From Comamonadaceae bacterium (GTDB lineage: Bacteria > Pseudomonadota > Gammaproteobacteria > Burkholderiales > Burkholderiaceae_C): a DNA stretch of 34,496 nt. The DNA lies in contig CANHSE010000004.1 of NCBI GenBank assembly GCA_947463025.1, positions 1-34,496 on the forward strand, in the 5' to 3' direction. The notes beneath the pieces were generated by a model. The model saw only the letters and a list, made by a program, of their open reading frames with translations, was not told the DNA's origin and made no database searches. Made by a program: the position numbers and the translations under genes. Position 1 is the first letter of the stretch; the number at the start of each line of letters is the position of its first letter. Below are positions 29,188 to 34,496 of this stretch, piece after piece.

Positions 29188-29670
29188 TCACAGGGGCAAG
29201 CTCATGACGATGGCGTCCTCACGCCGGCCATGCGCCGCCGGGTAATAGGCTTTGCGCTGGCCTACACGGCGATAGCCGTAGTGCGCGTACAGGCGCTGCG
29301 CCCGCTCGTTGCTCGCGCGCACCTCCAGCCACAGCCACTGCGCGCCCTGACCCCGCGACCAGGTCGCCAGCGCGTCGAGCATGAGGCGGCCCCAGCCCTG
29401 GCCTTGCAGCTCGGGGGCCACGGTGATGTTCAGAAGGTGCACTTCATCGACGCCCTTCATGGCCACGAAGTAACCCACCAGCGTGTCGCCCGCGACCAGC
29501 ACTTGCGCCTGGTAGCCGGCGCGCAGCGAATCGCTGAAGTTGCCGCGGGTCCAGGGATGCGGGTAGGCGGTGGCCTCGATGGCCATGACGGCGTCCAGGC
29601 GCTCGGGCGTCATGGGGGCGAATTCGGCCTCGGGCAGGTCGTCGCCCGGGGGGCGCAGGATGGCGTTCAT
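29188..29670 (-). CDS. rimI: Ribosomal protein S18-alanine N-acetyltransferase
   Basis: GNAT; ATAYPHPWTRGNFSDSL, LLNITVAPELQGQGWGRLML; ATGA overlap with tsaB. Confidence 0.92.
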   Translation of the reverse strand: MNAILRPPGDDLPEAEFAPMTPERLDAVMAIEATAYPHPWTRGNFSDSLRAGYQAQVLVAGDTLVGYFVAMKGVDEVHLLNITVAPELQGQGWGRLMLDALATWSRGQGAQWLWLEVRASNERAQRLYAHYGYRRVGQRKAYYPAAHGRREDAIVMSLPL

Positions 29671-30374
29671 GGCAAGGCCTTTGCAGTCCGCAGGGCCTCG
29701 CGTTCAGCGGTGGTCTGGGCCACCTTGTCACGCACATACAGGGGCAGCGCCTCGTGGGCAGGCACGTGGGCCCCGGCGGCCAGCAGGGCCGGCGCCACAC
29801 GCAGCATCGCGGTGGCGGTGGGCAGCGCCGGCACCCGAGGGCCCGCAGGCAAGCGCTGGCCATAGGCGTCGAAGGCATTGCCCGCAAGCACATAGCCGGC
29901 AGGCAGGGTCAGGGCCTCGGGCTGGCTCAAGGTGATCGGGCCCTCGCGGCGCCAGGCCTGACCGTCGTAGGCATAAGGGGCGGCATAGACCTCGTCCATC
30001 CGCGCGTCGAGTACCGCCAGCACGCGTGTCGTGCCCTGCGCGTGACGGGCCTCTTCGGCCACGGCCATCAGCGTCTCCACGGGCAGCACCGGTCGGCCTG
30101 CGCCGAAGGCCAGGCCTTGGGCGACGGCGCAGGCCGTGCGCAGGCCGGTGAAAGAACCCGGGCCGCCGCCAAAGACGATGGCCTGCAAATCGGCCAGGGT
30201 CAGGCCGGCGTCCCGCAACAGCCCCATGGCCACCGGGATCAGAGCGGCCGAGGCTTCGCGCCCACCTTCACCCTCGTGCACGAACAGGCGCGCGCCCACC
30301 CCCTGCGGGCCCGACAGGGCCACGGACAGGCGTTCCGTGCTGGTATCAAAGGCGAGGAGGTTCAAGGGCGCCAC
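29667..30374 (-). CDS. tsaB: tRNA threonylcarbamoyladenosine biosynthesis protein TsaB
   Basis: LLAFDTSTERLSVAL, VFGGGPGSFTGLRTACAVAQGLAF; GTG start. Confidence 0.95.
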   Translation of the reverse strand: MAPLNLLAFDTSTERLSVALSGPQGVGARLFVHEGEGGREASAALIPVAMGLLRDAGLTLADLQAIVFGGGPGSFTGLRTACAVAQGLAFGAGRPVLPVETLMAVAEEARHAQGTTRVLAVLDARMDEVYAAPYAYDGQAWRREGPITLSQPEALTLPAGYVLAGNAFDAYGQRLPAGPRVPALPTATAMLRVAPALLAAGAHVPAHEALPLYVRDKVAQTTAEREALRTAKALP

Positions 30375-30388
30375 ACAAGGTGAACCCC

Positions 30389-30409
30389 GATTATCCGGCC
30401 CCCATAATC
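30389..30409. promoter_or_regulatory. Divergent tsaB/dacB promoter palindrome GATTAT-N9-ATAATC
   Basis: Perfect 6-bp arms; each arm supplies a -10-like element (GATAAT toward tsaB, CATAAT toward dacB). Confidence 0.55.
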
Positions 30410-30413
30410 AGAC

Positions 30414-31811
30414 ATGGCTTTTCTTCCTCGCCTTGCTGCCTGGCTCGCCCTGAGCGGGATCGCCGCCGCAGCGTCCGCCCAGTCCCTGCCGCCTGAAATC
30501 GAAGCGGCTCTGGCACGTGCCAAGCTACCCCGCGATGCGGTGACCTTGACCGTCGCCGATGCTGAAGGTCGCCTGCCCCCGCGCCTGTGGCACCGCGCGG
30601 ACACGCCCGTCAATCCGGCGTCGATCGCCAAGCTCGCCACCACCTTCGCCGCCCTCGAGCTCATTGGGCCAGCCTGGACCTGGACCACCCCGGTCTATCT
30701 CGACGGCCCGGTGCAAGGCGGCACGCTGCAAGGCAATCTGTACCTCAAGGGTCAGGGTGATCCGCGCCTGGTGATGGAGCGCCTGTGGCTGCTGATGCGG
30801 CGCGTGCAGGGTCTGGGCGTGCGGCGCATCGCGGGCGACATCGTGATCGATCGCAGCGCCTTCGAGGTGGCGGCGCAAGACCCGGGCGCCTTTGACGGCG
30901 AGCCGCTGCGCCCCTACAACGCAGCGCCCGATGCCTTGCTGGTGAATTTCCGCGCGATGGTCTTGCAGTTCACCCCGCAGGGCAACGTGGCGCTGTTGCA
31001 GATCGAGCCGCCGATGGCAGGTTTGCAGGCGCCGACCAGCGTGCCCCTGCAATCGGGCGAATGCAATGACTGGCGTGGTGCGCTGCGCGCCGACTTTCGC
31101 GACCCGGCGCGCCTGCGCTTTGACGGCGCCTTCCCCGCCTCGTGCGGCCCCCGCAGCTGGCCCGTGGCCGCGGCCGATCCCGCCAACCAGGCCGGGCGCG
31201 CGATCGCGGGCATGTGGCAAGAGATGGGCGGACAGCTCGCGGGCAGCGTGCGCGAAGGGCGTGTACCCGCCGCGCTCAAGCCGGTGGCCGAGAGCGTCTC
31301 GCCCACGCTGGCCGAGGTGGTGCGTGACGTGAACAAGTTCAGCAACAACGTGATGGCGCAGCAGCTGTTTCTCACGTTGAGCCTGCAACAACGCGGTGTG
31401 GGCACGATCGCAGGCTCCCGCGCGGTGTTGCAGCAGTGGTGGCGCGATCGCTTGCGCAGCGAACCGCCGGTGTTTGACAACGGCTCGGGCCTTTCACGCG
31501 ACGAACGCGCAACGGCCGCCCAGCTCACGCGCCTGCTGCAATACGCCTGGGCCTCGCCGCTGATGCCAGAGTTCGTGGCGTCCTTGCCGGTGGCGGGTCT
31601 GGACGGCACGGCCAAGCGCACCGCCGCCCGCACCGCGGGTGTGGCCCATCTCAAGACCGGCAGCCTGCGCGATGTGACGGGTGTGGCCGGCTACGTGCAC
31701 GCGCCCAGTGGTCGACGCTATGCGGTGGTGGCGATCGCCAATCACGCCAATGCGGGCGCGATGCGGGGTGTGATCGATACGCTGGTGGAGTGGACGGCGC
31801 GCGAGCCTTGA
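30414..31811 (+). CDS. dacB: D-alanyl-D-alanine carboxypeptidase/endopeptidase (PBP4)
   Basis: PASIAKLATTFAALE (SxxK), NKFSNNVMAQQLFL (SxN), LKTGSLRDVTGVAGYV (KTG). Confidence 0.94.
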   Translation: MAFLPRLAAWLALSGIAAAASAQSLPPEIEAALARAKLPRDAVTLTVADAEGRLPPRLWHRADTPVNPASIAKLATTFAALELIGPAWTWTTPVYLDGPVQGGTLQGNLYLKGQGDPRLVMERLWLLMRRVQGLGVRRIAGDIVIDRSAFEVAAQDPGAFDGEPLRPYNAAPDALLVNFRAMVLQFTPQGNVALLQIEPPMAGLQAPTSVPLQSGECNDWRGALRADFRDPARLRFDGAFPASCGPRSWPVAAADPANQAGRAIAGMWQEMGGQLAGSVREGRVPAALKPVAESVSPTLAEVVRDVNKFSNNVMAQQLFLTLSLQQRGVGTIAGSRAVLQQWWRDRLRSEPPVFDNGSGLSRDERATAAQLTRLLQYAWASPLMPEFVASLPVAGLDGTAKRTAARTAGVAHLKTGSLRDVTGVAGYVHAPSGRRYAVVAIANHANAGAMRGVIDTLVEWTAREP

Positions 31812-31814
31812 GGC

Positions 31815-32816
31815 TCAATCCGCTGCAGCGCGCTGCAGGCGATCGCGCACACCCGCCCACTCCGGCGCGTCAGGCGGCTGCTCAATCCAAATCGTGCGCA
31901 CACCCTGCGCATCGAAATCACGCAAGACCGCAAAGAGCACGCGCGCAGCTTCGCGCGCGTCTTGCGGCATCACACGATGCAAATAATCAGAGGCAGGCAG
32001 CGTGAGCCCTGCGCGTGACCACACGGCGAGCGTGCCGCCCTCTGGCGTACGCGCCAAGAGCGCGGCCTGCAAATCTGCCGCCTTCATGACCCGCACCCGC
32101 GCCTGCGGCGCGTAGTGCGATTCAAGCGTGCCCGAGGCGCGCGGAGCGGCCTCGGCCACTTCATGCGGCAGCCACAGCCGCTCGCCACACGCCGCCTCGA
32201 TCTGCGCATGCGTGAGCACGCCGGGCCGCAGCAGCACGGGTCGACCGCGCGTGCAGTCGACGATGGACGATTCGATACCGACCTCACACGCGCCACCATC
32301 GACCACCATCAGCGCATCACCAAACTCGGCGCGCACATGGTCGGCGGTGGTGGGGCTCACGCGTCCAAAACGATTGGCACTGGGCCCGGCCACGCCCCAG
32401 ACCGGTGGCACATGCGCCGCGCAGGCGCGCAGCAAGGACAGCGCCACCGGGTGCGAAGGACAACGCAGACCCACCGAGGCTTGCCCGCCCGCCGCCGCAC
32501 CCGCCATGCCTTCTCGGCGCGGCAGGATGACGGTGAGCGGTCCGGGCCAAAAGGCCTGCATCAGGCGACGCGCGACGGGCGGCACCTCGCGCGCAAAACG
32601 CTCGGCCTCGGACAAGCCCGTCACATGCACGATCAGTGGATGGTCGCTGGGTCGGCCCTTGGCCGCAAAGATGCCGGCTACCGCGCGGTCGCTGCCAGCG
32701 TCCGCGCCCAGCCCATAGACCGTTTCCGTGGGAAAGGCCACCAACTCGCCCGCCGCCAGATGCGCCGCAGCGCGGGCGATCGCAGCGGGATCGGTGCCAT
32801 CCAGGATCACGGCCAC
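31815..32816 (-). CDS. L-threonylcarbamoyladenylate synthase, Sua5-type with C-terminal domain
   Basis: AFPTETVYGLGADA, FAAKGRPSDHPLIVHV, FWPGPLTVIL, SANRFGRVSPTTADHV; extra C-terminal Sua5-like domain; GTG start 2 nt after purK stop. Confidence 0.92.
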   Translation of the reverse strand: MAVILDGTDPAAIARAAAHLAAGELVAFPTETVYGLGADAGSDRAVAGIFAAKGRPSDHPLIVHVTGLSEAERFAREVPPVARRLMQAFWPGPLTVILPRREGMAGAAAGGQASVGLRCPSHPVALSLLRACAAHVPPVWGVAGPSANRFGRVSPTTADHVRAEFGDALMVVDGGACEVGIESSIVDCTRGRPVLLRPGVLTHAQIEAACGERLWLPHEVAEAAPRASGTLESHYAPQARVRVMKAADLQAALLARTPEGGTLAVWSRAGLTLPASDYLHRVMPQDAREAARVLFAVLRDFDAQGVRTIWIEQPPDAPEWAGVRDRLQRAAAD

Positions 32817-32818
32817 TT

Positions 32819-33994
32819 TCAGAACGGCGCCAGGCCCAGCACGTCGCAGGCCGCGAGCGCATTCGCACGCACCGCGGCTACATCCGGACCCGTGAAGGTC
32901 AGGTGCCCCATCTTGCGACCCGGCCGCGCCTCGGTCTTGCCATACAAGTGCAAATGCGCGCCTGACAAAGCCAGCACCGCTGCCCAGTCGGGCTCGCTCG
33001 CCGTCTTCGCGCCCTCGCGAAACCACAGATCACCGAGCAGGTTCAACATGATCGCGGGACTATGGGCGCGGGGTTGCACCAGCGGCAGGCCCGCCAGCGC
33101 CCGCACCTGCAGCTCGAATTGCGAGACATCGCAGGCATCCAGGCTCCAGTGACCGCTGTTATGCGGACGCGGCGCCATTTCGTTCACCACCAGCGAGCCA
33201 TCCTGCAGGATGAAAAACTCGACGCACAACACGCCCACATAGCCCAGGCCCTGCGCAATCGAACGCGTGGCCTCGATGGCCTGCTGCGCGCGCGCTGGTG
33301 GCAGCACGCCCTGGTGAACCTCGGTCACGGCCAGGATGCCCTCGCGGTGCAGGTTCAACTGCACGGGCAGATGCACCATCTGGCCATCGGCCCCACGCGC
33401 CACCACCACCGAGCATTCAGCGGCCAGCGGCAGCATCTTCTCGAGGACGCAAGGCACCTGGCGCAAATCGTTCCAGGCCTGGGCCAGCGCCTCGCGCGTG
33501 GCCACGCGCACCTGGCCCTTGCCGTCATAGCCCAGACGCGCGGTCTTGAGGATGCCGGGCAGCAGGTCATTGCCCACGGCCGCCAGCTGCGCGGGCGTCT
33601 CGATCACCGCATTCGGCGCACAGGGCACGCCGCAGCGTGTGAAGTGCGCCTTCTCGCGGGCGCGGTCCTGAGCGACAGCCACGGCATCGCCCCCGGGCGC
33701 TACCGGGCGGGTGGCCGCCAGTTGCGCCAGCGCCTGCGCAGGCACGTTCTCGAATTCGGTGGTGATGGCGGCCGACACACGCGCCAGTTCGGCCAGGCCC
33801 TGCGCGTCCAGGTAATCGGTGCGGATGTGGGTGTGGCTCACGAGGCCGGCGGGGCTGGCCGCATCGGGGTCGAGCACCGCGGTGAAATACCCCATGCGCT
33901 GGGCCGCGTGCACGAACATGCGCCCGAGCTGGCCGCCACCCATGACGCCCAGGGTCTGTCCGGGGAGGATGGGGCGCTTAGGGGGATGGTTCAT
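32819..33994 (-). CDS. purK: 5-(carboxyamino)imidazole ribonucleotide synthase
   Basis: LGVMGGGQLGRMFVHAAQRMGY, KTARLGYDGKGQVRV, NEMAPRPHNSGHW. Confidence 0.97.
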   Translation of the reverse strand: MNHPPKRPILPGQTLGVMGGGQLGRMFVHAAQRMGYFTAVLDPDAASPAGLVSHTHIRTDYLDAQGLAELARVSAAITTEFENVPAQALAQLAATRPVAPGGDAVAVAQDRAREKAHFTRCGVPCAPNAVIETPAQLAAVGNDLLPGILKTARLGYDGKGQVRVATREALAQAWNDLRQVPCVLEKMLPLAAECSVVVARGADGQMVHLPVQLNLHREGILAVTEVHQGVLPPARAQQAIEATRSIAQGLGYVGVLCVEFFILQDGSLVVNEMAPRPHNSGHWSLDACDVSQFELQVRALAGLPLVQPRAHSPAIMLNLLGDLWFREGAKTASEPDWAAVLALSGAHLHLYGKTEARPGRKMGHLTFTGPDVAAVRANALAACDVLGLAPF

Positions 33995-34485
33995 GCCGCG
34001 GGCGGCAGTACCGTGGCGCGTGCTGCGTCGGTCTGGCGCTGGCGAAAGGCCTCCAGGCGCGCACGCAGGGCCGCGTCGTGGGTGGCCAGCATGGCCACCG
34101 CAAAGAGCGCCGCATTGGCCGCGCCCGCCGCACCGATCGCAAAGGTGGCCACTGGCACGCCCTTGGGCATTTGCACGATGCTGTGAAGGGAATCCACGCC
34201 CGACAGGTGCTTGCTGGCCACCGGCACGCCCAGCACCGGCACGGGGGTCTTGGCCGCCAGCATCCCGGGCAGGTGGGCCGCCCCGCCCGCGCCGGCGATG
34301 ATGGCCACCAGGCCCCGCCCGGCGGCCGCCTCGGCGTAGGCGAACATGTCATCGGGCATGCGGTGAGCCGAGACCACTTTGGCCTCGTGGGTGACACCGA
34401 ATTCCTGGAGAATCGCCACTGCGTGCTGCAGGGTGTCCCAATCGCTGCCGGACCCCATCACGACGCCAATCTGTATCGTGCTCAT
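33991..34485 (-). CDS. purE: 5-(carboxyamino)imidazole ribonucleotide mutase
   Basis: IGVVMGSGSDWDTLQHA, SAHRMPDDMFAYAE, IIAGAGGAAHLPGM. Confidence 0.97.
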   Translation of the reverse strand: MSTIQIGVVMGSGSDWDTLQHAVAILQEFGVTHEAKVVSAHRMPDDMFAYAEAAAGRGLVAIIAGAGGAAHLPGMLAAKTPVPVLGVPVASKHLSGVDSLHSIVQMPKGVPVATFAIGAAGAANAALFAVAMLATHDAALRARLEAFRQRQTDAARATVLPPAA

Positions 34486-34496
34486 GCCTGATCCCA

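Noticed and set aside
32817-33026. N-terminal extension of the Sua5-type ORF into purK
   Set aside because: Sua5 homology begins at the GTG at 32816; upstream residues are out-of-frame purK sequence.

Overview
High-GC, almost fully coding chromosomal segment, most likely from a betaproteobacterium (Burkholderiales/Comamonadaceae-like gene content, e.g. DUF3567, PhaM, the DUF2145 pair and a type-4 UDG next to tsaB-rimI). I see no phage, transposon, CRISPR array, tRNA or rRNA. The contents are mainly housekeeping: the rplN 5' end, glpD, proC, recG-oxyR-ubiA, queA-tgt, ychJ/DUF456, a DUF2145 pair, phaM-FIST, DUF2946-PCuAC copper genes, a VOC protein, otsB-GH15-otsA, FAH/IclR, DUF3108, DUF3567, ChaN, an omega-aminotransferase, purU, glcD, sorAB, UDG, rimI, tsaB, dacB, sua5 and purK-purE. 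No dramatic new system is obvious. The best non-annotation signal is a repeated architecture in which a -10-like hexamer (TAnnnT / nAnAAT) lies only 5-9 nt upstream of the start codon in at least 11 genes, which suggests widespread leaderless transcription. Other leads are a phaM-FIST operon, a DUF2145/small secreted protein pair, a His-tailed PCuAC with DUF2946, paired palindromes between an IclR regulator and a FAH gene, and six convergent gene pairs with essentially no space for terminators. All family calls come from reading the proteins; no searches were run.
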